From the NCBI GenBank assembly GCA_023213395.1, contig CM041465.1, positions 88,915,741 to 88,979,740 of the forward strand: DNA of 64,000 bases. The letters are read 5' to 3'. The stretch comes from Cycas panzhihuaensis (Eukaryota > Cycadophyta). Below the pieces are notes generated by a model. It was given only the letters and a program-made list of their open reading frames with translations. It was not told the DNA's origin and did not search any database. The position numbers and the translations under genes are program-made. Position 1 is the stretch's first letter. Each line of letters begins with the position of its first letter. Shown one piece after another: positions 12,590 to 24,146 of the stretch.

Positions 12590-13750
12590 GTTGTGGCATG
12601 ATCGCCTGGGTCACCTTAATTACAGAAGCATTGCCTTTGTTGAAAAGGTTGAGACTGGTGGAAGGATTACCATTTGTTTCATGTTTAGACGATATGTGTG
12701 AAGGGTGTATGTATGGGAAGCATCATCACTATCCTTTTATTCGAGACAATGCCTAGAGAGCCAAGGAAAAGCTTGAACTCGTGCATACAGACATGATAAG
12801 GCCACTCTCAAACCCTTATATCAGGAGCTTGATATATTTTGGTGTTTGTAGATAACTACACCTAGAAGCCCTGGGTGTTTTTCCTAAAAAGCAAGTCAAA
12901 GGTGTTTGACCGCTTACGTAATTGGAAAGCGAGTGTTAAAAACAAATGTGATAAAAAGATTAAAATATTCAGGAGTGATAATAGCAAGGAATACAACAAT
13001 CGTGCATTTAATAAGTTATGCTAGGATCATGGTATAAAATGAGAGTTTATGGTCCCGTATACCCCACAACAAAGTGGTGTTGCAGAGAGAAAAAACCATA
13101 CCATGATGGAGATGGCAAGGTGTATGGTGCATTCGAAAAACTTGTCACCAATGTTTTGGGCAAAAGTTGTTGCGATTGTTGGTTATATTCTAGACAGGGT
13201 ACCTACTCAAGCAGTTCAAAGCACGACACCCAAGGAAAAATGGACCGGTCGCAAACCAACCATTGGTCATTTTAAAACATTTGGGTGCACAGGATATGCA
13301 CACATCTCAGACGAAGGTCATAAAAAGCTGGATCGCAAGAGTTTGAAGTGCATATTTGTGGGGTATTCTGATTAGAACAAAGCTTACAGACTGTGGGATC
13401 CACAAGAGAGAAAGATTGTGATTATTCAAGATGTTAAATTTGATGAGTCATCAACATATCATGCTAAGAAGTCATCAGACGAGCCTTTTTACCCCCCACT
13501 ACTTCCATTTCCAACTTCAACAACTGAAGAGGACAATGAGCCAGTTGCTCGAATTCAAGAGGAAGTTGGACCGAGTGGAGAGAGTAAGAGTGAGGTGTCA
13601 TCATGTGAAGAAGTACCCACAGCACCAAGTCCTTCTATACCATTATGGGCAAGGAAGACGATAGAGGATTCTGGAGTGGCGATGCAGAACCTTGTTGATG
13701 ACAAAAGAACAAGAAGCCAGCATGCTAGTTGGACTCTTCTAGTAAACACC
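12590..13750 (+). pseudogene. copia II integrase and linker
   Basis: A pre-integrase HHCC zinc motif is visible, with H-x4-H in WHDRLGH near 12594-12615 and C-x2-C in CEGC near 12700. The core follows: VHTDM (first Asp), a SDNSKEY segment (second Asp, near 12976) and QQSGVAER (Glu, near 13070). The piece 13049-13375 continues to the conserved KWTGRKPTIGHF and FGC region. 13418-13759 is the acidic linker before reverse transcriptase. Stops and frame changes interrupt the core. Integrase would join cDNA to the host chromosome. Confidence 0.85.
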
Positions 13751-14640
13751 AACGACTAGTGATCCTATTTCGTATGACAAAGTGAAGGATGATCCATGAT
13801 GGAGAGTTGCGATGAAGGAGGAGTATGGCTCAATTATGAAGAATGCCATATGGGATTTGGTTCCCTTACCTCCAAAGAAGAATCTAATTAGATGTAAGTG
13901 GGTCTACAAAACAAAGTTCTGCTCCGATGGAGAGGTGGACAAGTATAAGACCAAGCTTGTTGCTCAAGGGTTTAAACAAAAGGAAAAAATTGATTATGAG
14001 GAGACATTTGCACCAGTCTCAAAGATAACCCTAGTCTATTTGATCATTTCCTTAGAAGTTGCATATGGTTGGGAGTTACACCAGATGGACGTTAAGTCTG
14101 CATTTCTTAATGGAGACCTAAAGGAGGAGATTTATATGTTGAAACCTCAGGGATTCATTAAGAAAGGCCAAGAGCATCTTGTGTGCCATTTGAAGAAATC
14201 ATTCTATGGCCTGAAACAAACACCCTGTGCTTGGTATGATAAGATTGATGCCAAATTGAAGAAAGAGGGATTTGTTGCTACAGATCTGGAGTTGAATCTA
14301 TATGTGAAAAGGAGTAGGACTTCAATAGTAATTATTGTGTTATATGTGGATGATCTAATCATCAGAGACAACTGTAATAAGACTATTGTTCGAGTCAAGT
14401 CCAATTTGGGAGCTACCTTTAATATGACAAACCTCGGGTCTCTACACTACTTCTTAGGCATTGAAGTCAAACATACAGAAGATCGAATCATGATGTTGCA
14501 GACTCAGTATGTGAAGAACCTATTAGAGAAGTTCAAGATGCAAGATTGCAAGCCAGTTGCAACACCATGTGTTAAAGGCATAAAGCTGCAAAAAGACATG
14601 GCCAAACCCTTTGTAGATGGAACATTGCACTGTTAGTTGG
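13751..14640 (+). pseudogene. copia II reverse transcriptase, long open piece
   Basis: An open frame of 274 codons (13812-14636) covers most of the RVT_2 domain: KWVYKTK, VAQGFKQ, HQMDVKSAFLNGDL (first catalytic Asp), a FYGLKQ segment and the YVDD box at 14343-14354. It is the longest intact reverse-transcriptase piece in the window. It ends at a stop at 14634-14636, just before the connection to RNase H. This would copy element RNA to DNA in the particle. Confidence 0.9.
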
Positions 14641-15230
14641 TAGGGAATCTAATCTATTTGACTCATACAAACCAAATAGTGCCTATGTTGTTGGATTGGT
14701 CTCTCGATATATGCAAAATCCTCAGGAACCACAATGGATTGCAACGAAGTGGATTCTGAAGTACTTGAAAGGGACACTTAATCTTTGTCTCGAATACCTT
14801 CACAGTGAAGAGATAAAGTTGTATGGCTACACTGATATTACTTGGGGAGGAGAATCTGATGATCGGTAATCCTCTGTTAGATACATCTTTGGTGTCGGTA
14901 ATGGATTTGTTTCATGGCAATCGAAGTTCTTAGAGTATCAAATGGCAACCCGATTATTTTTGTTGATAATTAAAGTACTATTCGCTTGTCAAAGAATCTA
15001 GAGTTTCATGCACATACGAAACACATTGAGATAAAGCACCACTACATCCATGAACAGATGAAGTCAGGAAAGCTACAAGTCGACTATTGTCTGAGTGAAT
15101 ATCAACTTGCAGAAATCTTCACTAAAGTTCTTACTGAAGATCAATTCACAAAGATGTGTACCAGATTGGGACTCACAGAAGTTATCCTTGAGGGGGGATG
15201 TATCAACAAGGATAAAGAAGTAAGATAGTC
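14641..15230 (+). pseudogene. copia II RNase H, internally deleted
   Basis: RNase H pieces are found in several frames, ending with an open piece at 14986-15228 (HAHTKHIEIKHH, then LAEIFTK). Around 14935-14950 the sequence jumps from the SWQSKF strand to the segment before STIRLSKN. About 40 residues that include the usual SSTEAEY active-site helix are missing. The copia tail normally degrades the RNA template. Confidence 0.8.
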
Positions 15231-15287
15231 CAAGCCTTCGTGATAACTAAACTGCTATAAGTTCACCACATTCACATTAAGGGGGGA

Positions 15288-15632
15288 TGTTAGCATGGTA
15301 GTTAATTATTAAGCCACTTGTTAATGTTAATGTGGGGGTTTAATTGATGTGATTAACAAAAAAGTGCAAATTATGTGAAGAGTCACAACCTTTAATGGTT
15401 AACACCTCTTGAGGGATTATAAATATCCAGCAGTCCCTTGTATATTCACTTCAATCAAATGGTAATCAATGTGATCGATGGATCTTTGTGGTGGGTTTTT
15501 TTCCAAAAGGGTTTTCCATGTATATCCTATGTATTGTGCAATTGTTTTCTATGTTTATCTTGTTTGCTTGTTATGTATGGTAAAAGATCATGGGAATGTA
15601 AACATGTATGTGTTCATTCATGTTTCTTAACA
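15288..15632 (+). repeat. 3' LTR of copia II
   Basis: It starts TGTTAGCATGG directly after the polypurine tract and ends TTAACA, followed by the AAAGA duplication. It has the same layout as the 5' LTR, including the TATA box near 15417-15426. Confidence 0.9.
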
Positions 15633-16224
15633 AAAGATGTGATGAAACCGTTGACACTGACCTATCATTCTGATCCTTGACGACTGACAAATTGGGCAAA
15701 GTTGAAACAACTCTATTTCTCAAACAAAGCAATTTCTGTGAAGAAAACTATCGTCGTTCACGCTAATTTTTAAAATATTCCATTGAGAATATTCGTTGCA
15801 AAATTTCAGATAAAATTTATTTAATATTTTATAAAGTTTAAGTGAAATTAAACTCATTTGGAGTCCAATGCAAAGCCCCCTACCTGCCAACCCCTGGTCA
15901 CATGGTGTTTTAGGAGCCAAAGCCATTTATGGACCATCCAGAGTTAGTTTCCAAAAAGTGAATATACCACATACACTGTTTTTCAAATCTACAATCTGGC
16001 AGTAGTCATATATAGCAATTTAAAACAATTTTTTGGTGAAAAATCTTTCTTTTTATATTTTTTTGGCATATTCTGGCTACCTAAAAGTAGACCAAGGCAG
16101 CAAAATTGATCATTTCAACTACCTGCGTATAGATTGGCATCATTTACAGCTTTATTTCTTCATTTATGTGTTTATTTAGTTGTTTTTAATCATTTTTATC
16201 TTTTTTTGCTTTTTTTGCTTGAAA
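15633..16224 (+). other. right part of family I copia leader
   Basis: This non-coding leader sequence matches the inverse of about 1480-2000. Landmarks are ACCTATCATTCTGATC and GTGTTTTAGGAGCCA. It joins to 9699 when copia II and one AAAGA copy are removed. Confidence 0.7.
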
Positions 16225-16954
16225 ATGGCTTCTAGAGGAAGCATAATGGGAACTGTCACAAAAAAGCTCACTGTTCTTAAAAATTACACAATCTGAAAAC
16301 ACAAGATGCACAGTTTCTTTCATCTAAATGATTTGCGAAAGTATGTCGACAATTTTGTAATGGGAAAGGACCCAACTAGATCATTGATTTCCAAAACAGA
16401 CTAAAGACAGATGTTGACTTCAACATTGAGTATCCATTAAAGATGAGGATTACATTTGGATTTCTCAACCTATCAATCAATGGCAACATCATTTTGAACA
16501 TCATGGACACTACTACACCAAAGCAAATATGGGACAGTCATGAACTTATTCGAGCACAATGACGATGTGAAAGCCCTCAACCTACAAAGTCAATTGTACA
16601 CATTGGAGATGACAGGAACCATAGTGGATCTCATGAGGAATGTTAGATCAATTGTTAACATTGGGGAGATCATTCTAGATTCAGAAGTTATAGCTTGTGT
16701 GTTGAGGAGTCTACCACTCCCATACAAGAACTTCACAACCACATTGACATTATCAAACAAATTATCCACTCTAATGATTGGGTCTTTGGAATCACTGCTT
16801 ATGGAACATGAGCAGAAACTGAAACACATGCACGACAAATCTTCTAAAGCACTAGCATCAAAGTTGACAATAAAAGTTGCTTATGTGAACCTTGCATTTT
16901 TAGCAAGCAGCACAGAGAACTGTTTCTGAAGAAGAAAGTGTGGAGAGCAAAGGA
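16225..16954 (+). pseudogene. family I copia gag fused to integrase N-terminus
   Basis: ATG at 16225 gives MASRGSIMGT, the family I gag start. Capsid-like sequence continues in another frame at 16540-16860. Near 16870-16890 it jumps directly into the end of the pre-integrase zinc region (CIFSKQHRE), so the zinc knuckle, protease and most of the pre-integrase domain are deleted. The frame then reads VWRAKE and is cut by copia III at 16954. It continues at 24147. Confidence 0.8.
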
Positions 16955-17496
16955 TGATAGAAGAATTAATGTTGAATTCATTAATTCACTTGAGTCTTTT
17001 GTAAATGTATTGTACATTTGCAATATTAAAGTTAGTGATATAAGAATTAATGTTGAATTCATTAATTCGCTTGAATCTTTTGTAAATGTATTATACATTT
17101 GTAATATTAAAGTTATGTTAGTAAAGTTAGTGCATTGTAAGTATTATATTGTCATGTTAGTGGTTGGTTACAACTTGAGGTTGTGAGCCCAATGTTAGTG
17201 GGGTCATATTTGCTCACACCTCATTGTAATGCACACGTATGTTGATCATACAAGGTGCTAAATGTCACCCTACATGATCAACCTTTCACCTTCCCTCATG
17301 CCTCTCTCATAATTATTCACGTTTGCATATATGAGGCAATAACTCAATGTAATATGAACGAGTTATGAATGAATGTTGATCTTGTTTTTAGAGAATTAAT
17401 GAATTTAACCTCCTCACATTTGTTGTCTTGTTTTCATGCATACTTTGTGTGATTAGATCCTGGGTGGAAGTTGGCTCCAACTGCCACTTCCCTTCA
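16955..17496 (+). repeat. 5' LTR of copia III with 81-bp duplication
   Basis: It starts TGATAGAAG and ends CCCTTCA. Units 16962-17042 and 17043-17123 are near-identical tandem copies, whereas the 3' LTR has one copy. This accounts for the 542 versus 460 bp lengths. The duplication probably arose after insertion or in the 5' copy only. Confidence 0.92.
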
Positions 17497-19393
17497 CTGG
17501 GTATCAGAGTTGAACTCTTGTTCAAGAGATGATATCTCTACAAGCTTCCCAGTAGAACTTGTTTCCTACTTAGGATATATGTTTGTTGTGAGTTTTGCTC
17601 CAGAGATTAATTGCTGCTTAGGAGACAATGCCACAACTGCCAGCTTTGCAACTAATCCCGATTCCTGCTTAGAAGATGATACTAAAAGTGCCAACTTCAT
17701 TCCAGGATTTGATTCCTTCTTAGGAAATGCTACTGATGCTAGCTTGTGTGATGTTGCCGCTACAAGGGTTGCACCAGAACTTTTCCTACTCAACGACACC
17801 ATGGTCAAGACACACAAACTCTATGAAGCAATAGCCAAAATCATTGTTATATCTAACAACAAGGATTGACAACAGTTTGCGCTTAAATAAACATGAAACT
17901 AACTGAAAAGACAATCAGGAGAGAGTATCATAGTCCAAGCTTTAGACGAAAATATATCTGGAAAGGGCCATAATATCATATGAAGACAGAATTTCCACTC
18001 TATCGAGACGGATTACTAAAGAGGTCAAAATCTCCAACGAAAATCTATCATTGCAAGAACCTCTTACATTAAACAATGAGGAATTGTCATATTAAATTTG
18101 TTTGGCAAAGGCAACAAGGATAATATCTATTGTTATTTTAACGAAACTAAAATTTTCAAGGCATCGACCAACCGCTTGTGAAAATTCCTTACGGATCTGA
18201 GATAAATGAATTAAGTCACGAGATGAAATTCCAACTCCAGAGGAAAAGATAGTAAATAAAATCACAAAGCATTTGTACGTATTCATTTTCCAAAGGCAGT
18301 GACCACAACTATCACCAAACTACTTATGAAAAGTCCAGCCCATAAATGAACTCTGAAGCCATGTGTTGTAATTATAGTCTAGAGTGTGATGTAGTGAATC
18401 TTAACACTAGTAAAGGAGCTTGATTTCGAGTATTGATTGATGAATTTGAGTTGCAGAGGCATATGAATTCGGGTGACCTTCCTCAGTTTCATTTGCTTGC
18501 CATTCTCTATGCAAGCGACGAAATCTGTTAGTGTTACCATTCATTGCAATCCTCATAGTGTCCAACCCTCAAATACAGTGTCTAATTATGATTCCATAGC
18601 TTCGTTGAAAAGAAATCATCCTCTATATCCTCAATTAATCCCTCTATTTTTTTTTAAACAGCTATTTTATATTTTTTTATAGTTTTTAAACCATAGTTTA
18701 TATAATTTAGAATATTCATAGAATATTTCCCTTTTAATTTTTGTCTCCATCTTAAAGTTTTATTTTTTTTATCTTTTTTAATCATTTTTAGCCCTTGTTT
18801 CAATCTATTTCAGGCTATTTTTCAATTTTTTGATATATTTCTACTTTAAAACACAAAAAAAATAATAAATTTTAATCATAAAATCTTTAAAAAAAACTTG
18901 AAAGATTAAATCCTAAGTGAACCACCCTCATTACCAATCCTGTAAGGGGAACAGTTAGGACCCTTGAAGGTACCACTCCTGCACATGCTATTGTACTTTC
19001 TCAAACTCTACAGACTATAGAGGAAGGCAATAACTATCAAGTGTATTGAGTGGCAAACCAAGGTGTATACCTGAAAACCTTGCAGTTTGGAAACTAGGCT
19101 AGACCTGGAGAGGGTGACTGCCTCGGTTGTAATTGTGCCCTTAGACAAGGATCTGTTGTTCAGGCCATAAATCTAATGCATATGGGTCAATAGTGTCAGG
19201 GAGGCAACAGAACCTTCGGTAGCGCCCACATACCTTTAGATATATAGGGTTCCCAAGCTACCACTTGTGAGTAGGTACACCATCAAATTGAATCGTTTCA
19301 ACTACCAAGGGTTGTTAGGCAAGGAAACATTGAGACTATAGCCACTAGATTAGCAAACCTTTCTAGGTAGACAGGACACATACCTGAGACAAA
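17497..19393 (+). other. copia III leader, 1.9 kb
   Basis: This is a long leader between the primer site and gag. It holds an open stretch with four 16-17-codon repeats (17563-17763) and an AT-rich segment (18640-18900). The length is unusual and may hide an older insertion, but none could be bounded. No gene is claimed. Confidence 0.6.
17563..17763 (+). repeat. 48-51 bp tandem repeats, open on plus strand
   Basis: Four degenerate units begin with codons for SYLG, CCLG, SCLE and SFLG, spaced 16, 17 and 17 codons apart. Shared codons include a Ser/Phe or Asn/Phe pair late in the unit. The enclosing frame is open from 17471 to 17869 but its start overlaps the LTR and primer site. It may be a leader repeat rather than a protein. 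Confidence 0.6.
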
Positions 19394-20500
19394 ATGACAC
19401 TTCAAATGGTTGCAACAAACACAATTAAATTATCAGGTAGTGACAATTTCTTAGCTTGGAAGAAACAAATCAAGAACATTCTGATAATAAACAAACTCTA
19501 GGTTTATGTACCTGGTAAAATTCCCATGCCTAAAGGCACCCAAGATCCCTATGATCTTGATGTTGTCATTCCTGTTGATCCTAATGCTTTAACCTCCTTT
19601 AAAGAATCTGATGAAGTTGCCTTTTATTTACTACACCTGTCTTGTGAAGATAATGTTGACCAAAATATTGAACTTGCCTCCACTTCTGCTGAAGCTTGAG
19701 ACATAATCAATGCATTGTACGAAAGGAAGGACAATGCAAGAGTTGTCATGCTCAAAGCTCAACTCTACTCCGTACCATTTGTAGGATCAATTACAACTCA
19801 CCTGACACAAATCAAATCAATCAAGAACCAATTGAGCGTTATGGGACAACCACCTAATAATAGTGATCTGATATCTTGTATAGTCAATGTATTGCCAACT
19901 GGATACAATTCCCTTACATCCAACCTATCTCATGTTGATTGTCTTGCCACACTAGACTTCAACACCTTTGAAGGCCTTCTACTTCAAGAGGGATGCATTC
20001 TGAACAGATTGGGAGATTCAGATACCTCCTCCTCTACTCCAACCTTTGCACATGTCATAGAGGGAGACAACAACATCCATATCTTAATCAATAGTTCGGC
20101 CCAATGAATTTGTACCAACATCCATATCAGCAGCATCAAATATGACTTGAATATCTTACTCAAGTTGTTTGTCACTACTTTGGCAAACCTAGTCATATTG
20201 CACCTAATTATAGGAAGAAGAAAGTCGATCTACAATAGCAACAACACCAAAATTGGCCTACCACACAAGGCAATCAGAATCATGGACATGGTAATTATCA
20301 AGGACCAAGAAGACAAAATCAAAACGACTATCAAGGACCAAGGAGACAGAACCAAAATGCCCCTTAGGACAATCAACAAAATAGAAATCTCAACCAGAGA
20401 TGAAATCAGAATCAAGGTGGCCACATGGCCGATTCACAGAACTTATTCTTTGCTGCATCAACTCCACATCATTTTGATAAATCCTAGTTGATAGATTCTT
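19394..20500 (+). pseudogene. copia III gag, two Trp-to-stop changes
   Basis: ATG at 19394 (MTLQMVATNT) starts a copia gag in the same frame as the open piece 19715-20107. Two stops lie where gag proteins have Trp (near 19499 and 19697). The knuckle at 20170-20211 keeps the first Cys and the His but has Phe and Tyr at the other two Cys places. A Gln/Arg/Asn-rich tail with a 33-bp repeat follows. Gag would form the particle shell. Confidence 0.85.
20296..20361 (+). repeat. 33-bp tandem repeat in gag tail
   Basis: Two units (20296-20328, 20329-20361) encode YQGPRRQNQN-type repeats just after the zinc knuckle. Basic, Gln-rich tails of this sort are probably RNA binding. Confidence 0.85.
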
Positions 20501-20960
20501 GAGCCCCTCGTCACACAACAAGTTCCAAAGACTTATTTACAGATACAAGGCCAATACAGGACCAATCGGTTACATTTAATGATGATGTTTTTTAAGTTGC
20601 CAAGATCAGTAATGCTCCCATATCTCTAAAGAATTCTAATATTAGACATCATCTTAACAATGTCTTCTATGTCCCTGGCATGACATGCAATCTATTATCA
20701 GTTAGCCACATAAATAAACAAAATTTTGATGTTTTGTTTAGTCACCTTTGGAAATGTTTGATTACAAATTTGAATGGCAATTTGATTGCCTTTGGATATA
20801 AAGACCAAGGTTCGTATAAGCTTGATGCAATCTCAAGACCAATGTTCCTGCAAAATGATACTGGCTCTTGTAGCAACACAACTTCCACTTCAAATAACAA
20901 TGAACAATCTACTTCAAAGGCACTTGTTTCTCAGAGACTTCCAAAAGACCAATTGTAACA
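20480..20960 (+). pseudogene. copia III protease, active-site Gly now a stop
   Basis: The protease box reads Asp-Ser-stop-Ala at 20494-20505; the Gly codon has become TGA. Downstream, the NVFYVPGMTCNLLSV segment (near 20660-20705) is the conserved end of copia protease. The piece 20680-20958 runs into the pre-integrase domain. Not functional. Confidence 0.8.
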
Positions 20961-21815
20961 TCAACGCCTTCGTCATTTGAATATGAACAACCTTCATCTG
21001 TTTTCCAAATTGAATATGGTGCATGGAATACCAAATATTAAGTAGACCAAATGTATTTGTAATGCTTGTGTCATGGGAAAACATCATCGAGCTCCATTCA
21101 GGTCAAATGGAAGAGCCTTGCATGCTAAAGAACCATTGGGCCTTGTTAACTCCGACATCTGTGGACCCATGTCTCAAGCATCCTTCAATGGTTGTCAATA
21201 TTTTATTACATTTATTGATGATTATCCCCAAAAAGTTTGGGTTTATTTCTTGAAGTAGAAATCGAAAGCATTTGAAAAAATCAGAAATTTTAAGTATGGC
21301 ATTAAGTTGGAATTTGGAAAGCTAATCAAAATACTTCGTTGCGAGAATGAAGGTGAACACAGTTCTAGAGAATTCATCCAGTTTTGCAAGGATAATGGAA
21401 TCAAACGACAATTCTCTGCCCCTTACACACCTCAACAAAATGGAATTGCTGAGCATACGAATTGGACCTTGGTTAGCAAAGGTACAGCCATGCTTGTCGT
21501 GAAAATTTTGGGACTTCAATTATGGGTTGAAACCCTTAACACAGCTGCTTATCTCATAAATCGAAATCCAACCAAGGTTGTTTTGAATATTAAACTTGAG
21601 GAGGCTTAGTCAAGTCAAAAACCCACAGTCTCACATTTGCGCACCTTCGGTTGTATAGCATATATACTTATACCGAAAGAACAAAGAAAGAAGTTGGATG
21701 ACAAAAGCAAGAAATGTATTTTCATTGGTCACCAGCCTAGTTGCAAAGCTTGTATCCTACTACTAAGCAAATGTATACTTCTCGAGATGTTATTTTTTTA
21801 GAAGAGAACTAGGAC
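20955..21815 (+). pseudogene. copia III integrase
   Basis: The HHCC zinc motif is complete: H-x4-H at 20959-20976 and CNAC at 21058-21069. The core has NSDICGP (first Asp), RCENEGE where the second catalytic Asp is Glu, and QQNGIAEH with the Glu kept (near 21440). Open piece 21307-21609 covers most of the core. A stop at 21257 and others break it. An FGCIAY segment near 21650 marks the C-terminal part. Confidence 0.88.
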
Positions 21816-21819
21816 TTAG

Positions 21820-22920
21820 ACATGACTCGACTTTCATTTTTTTATGAACAACTTGTAGTAACACCTGTTCCACCTCCTACACAGAATGTTCCTACAATTC
21901 AATTGTCTCCATCAATGTCATATACACTCGGTACTTCGTCTGCACCCCTTGCCTCTATTTCAACATCCACATCAACAATTCCTTCGAAAGATGTTCAAGA
22001 AGAGGTCACTTTAAAGCAGCTCCCTAAACAGTACTTATAGACAACTCTTCTCCTCCATCACCTCCACAACAAACTAAGAGGCAATCCAAATACAATTCAT
22101 CCACAAACTTTGCCTTAATGGCAGAAGTGTTATCAGCTCCTAAATCTACAACTTTTGAAGAAGTTGTTGTAGATCAAAAGTGGCAAGCAGTCGTGAATAA
22201 GAAGATGGATGCGATTTTGCAAAATGACACTTGGAAGTTAGTTGAACTGCCTGATGGAAAGAAACCAATTGATTGTCGATGGATTTGCAAAACAAAATTC
22301 AATGCAGATGGCTCCATTCAACACCACAAAGCGCTATTGGTTGCCAAAGGTTCCAAATAGATTGAGGGCATCGATTATGAGGACACATTTGCCCCTTGCT
22401 ACCAACATGACCACTGTGAGGCTTGTCTTGGCTTTAGCAGTTCAATTTAATTGGCCTATTTTCCAAATGGATGTGAAAAACGCCTTCTTAAATGGTGACT
22501 TACGGAAGAAGTGCACCTAAATCAACTTCTCGGCTATGTTGTTTGTGCAAAAGAACATCTAGTTTGCAAATTGAAGAAGACTCTTTACGGCCTTAAGCAA
22601 TCACTTCGTGCTTGGTATGCGAAGATAGATGAATACTTTCAAAAGCATGGACTTGTACACTTATCCTTGGATCCAAATTTGTACATCTGAATCCAAGATA
22701 ATTTGATCACTCTAGTTGTATTTTATGTTGATGATTTGTTGATAATAGGAAACGACACAAAGTGGATTTCATGCCTCCAAGGAGAAATGAATAGCAACTT
22801 TGAGATGATTGACCTTGAGTTACTTCATTACTTTTTTGGCATAGAAGTTTGGCAGCAACCAGGCCACATCTTCCTTTCATAGTCTAAATATGCAAGGGAG
22901 ATCCTTCAGAAGTTCAAAAT
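21820..22920 (+). pseudogene. copia III linker and reverse transcriptase
   Basis: A Pro/Ser/Thr-rich linker (21822-22040) precedes the RVT_2 domain. The domain shows DCRWICKTK, FQMDVKNAFLNGDL (near 22466-22505), LYGLKQ (near 22590) and YVDD at 22724-22735 followed by LLIIGN. Several frameshifts (about 22360, 22510) and stops prevent translation. Confidence 0.88.
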
Positions 22921-23689
22921 GGAGGAATGTAAGCCATCGCCAACACCTATGGAGACTAGACTTAAGTTGGATATTGATGAGTGTTGTAAACCTGTTAGTC
23001 CCACTTTGTATAGGCAGCTTGTGGGAAAATTAATTTACCTCACACATACTCGACCAAATATTTCATATGCTATTGGGATTTTCTCTAGGTTTATGACTCA
23101 GCCCAAGATTTCACACTTGAAAGTAGCTATCAGGACCCTGAGATATCTTCAGGGTTCAATTCAATTTGGACTTGATTACTACCAAGTGGACAATCATTAG
23201 TTGGCAGGTTACACAGATGTTAATTATGTTGGTTGCAAGGATAGTCGTGGATCGACCTCAGGCTACTACTTTAACCTGGATTCAGCCTTTGTTTCTTGGA
23301 GTTATAAAAAGCAGTCAAATGTTACTTTATCCTCCACCAAAGCAGTGTACAAAGCTGTAGTTAGCGCAACTACAGAGGCTATCTGGCTTAGAAGGATTCT
23401 TGAAGAGCTTAGTAATGATCAGACACAAGCTACTACTCTCTTCTATGACAATTAGAGTGTTTTCAAATTGACCAAGAATCCTATGTTCCATGCGAAAACA
23501 AAGCATATTGAGGTTCACCATCACTTCATCAGGAAGCATGTTCAGGATGGTGAAATTTATTTGGTTTATAAGTTGACTGACGAACAAATTGTTGATATCT
23601 TCACCAAAGCACTTTATTGTGACAAATTCGAATGGTTTCAACATTGCCTTGATATCAGAATTAATGAACTCATCATTAAGGGAGGGTGA
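22919..23689 (+). pseudogene. copia III connection and RNase H
   Basis: Three open pieces in the region (22919-23200, 23201-23455, 23468-23689) carry LVGKLIYLTHTRP, LAGYTDVNYVGC, a SSTKAVYKAV helix (usual SSTEAEY) and HAKTKHIEVHHHFI. The final stop codon TGA (23687-23689) is the first three bases of the 3' LTR, so coding runs through the polypurine tract. Separated only by a few stops, this is the best preserved RNase H here. Confidence 0.9.
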
Positions 23690-24146
23690 TAGAAGAATTA
23701 ATGTTGAATTCATTAACTCACTTTAATCTTTTGTAAATGTATTGTACATTTGTAATATTAAAGTTATGTTAGTAAAATTAGTGCATTATAAGTATTATCT
23801 TGTCATGTTAGTGGTTAGTTACAACTTGAGGTTGTGATTCTAATGTTAGTGGCATCATATTTGCTTACACCTCATTGTAATGCACATGTATGTTGATCAT
23901 ACAAGGTACCAAATGTCACCTTGCATGATCAACCTTTCACCTTCCCTCATGCCTCTCTCATAACTATTCATGTTTGTATATACGAGACAATAACTCCATG
24001 TAATATGAATGATTTATGAATGAATGTTGATGTTGTTTTTAGAGGATTAATGAATTTAACCTCTTCACATTTGTTGTCTTGTTTTCGTGCATACTTTGTG
24101 TGATTGGATCCTGGGTAGAAGCTAGCTCGAACTGCCACTTCCTTCA
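23687..24146 (+). repeat. 3' LTR of copia III (460 bp)
   Basis: It starts TGATAGAAG after AAGGGAGGG and ends CCTTCA, followed by the AAGGA duplication. It has one copy of the 81-bp unit that is doubled in the 5' LTR. Confidence 0.93.

Larger units (their letters stand above)
9705..15632 (+). mobile_element. complete Ty1/copia element II, TSD AAAGA
   Basis: It has a 342-bp 5' LTR (9705-10046), a primer site matching initiator Met tRNA (GGTATCAGAGTTG from 10048), a long leader, gag, protease, integrase, reverse transcriptase, RNase H, a polypurine tract (AAGGGGGGA, 15279-15287) and a 345-bp 3' LTR (15288-15632). AAAGA flanks both ends (9700-9704, 15633-15637). The LTRs look about 88-90% identical by eye, so it is old. 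It is inserted in the leader of the family I copia. Confidence 0.93.
16955..24146 (+). mobile_element. complete Ty1/copia element III, TSD AAGGA
   Basis: The LTRs are 16955-17496 and 23687-24146. AAGGA flanks both ends (16950-16954, 24147-24151). The order is LTR, Met-tRNA primer site (TGGGTATCAGAG, 17498-17509), leader of about 1.9 kb, gag, protease, integrase, reverse transcriptase, RNase H, polypurine tract and LTR. It interrupts the integrase of the family I copia. The longer 5' LTR is explained by an 81-bp internal duplication. Confidence 0.95.

Noticed and set aside
13018-13275. Overlapping plus-strand frame in integrase
   Set aside because: An out-of-frame shadow of copia II integrase, whose motifs are read in the other frame.
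17471-17869. Possible independent gene of 132 codons
   Set aside because: Its first codons are LTR and primer site, so it is unlikely to be a separate gene; only the repeat is kept.
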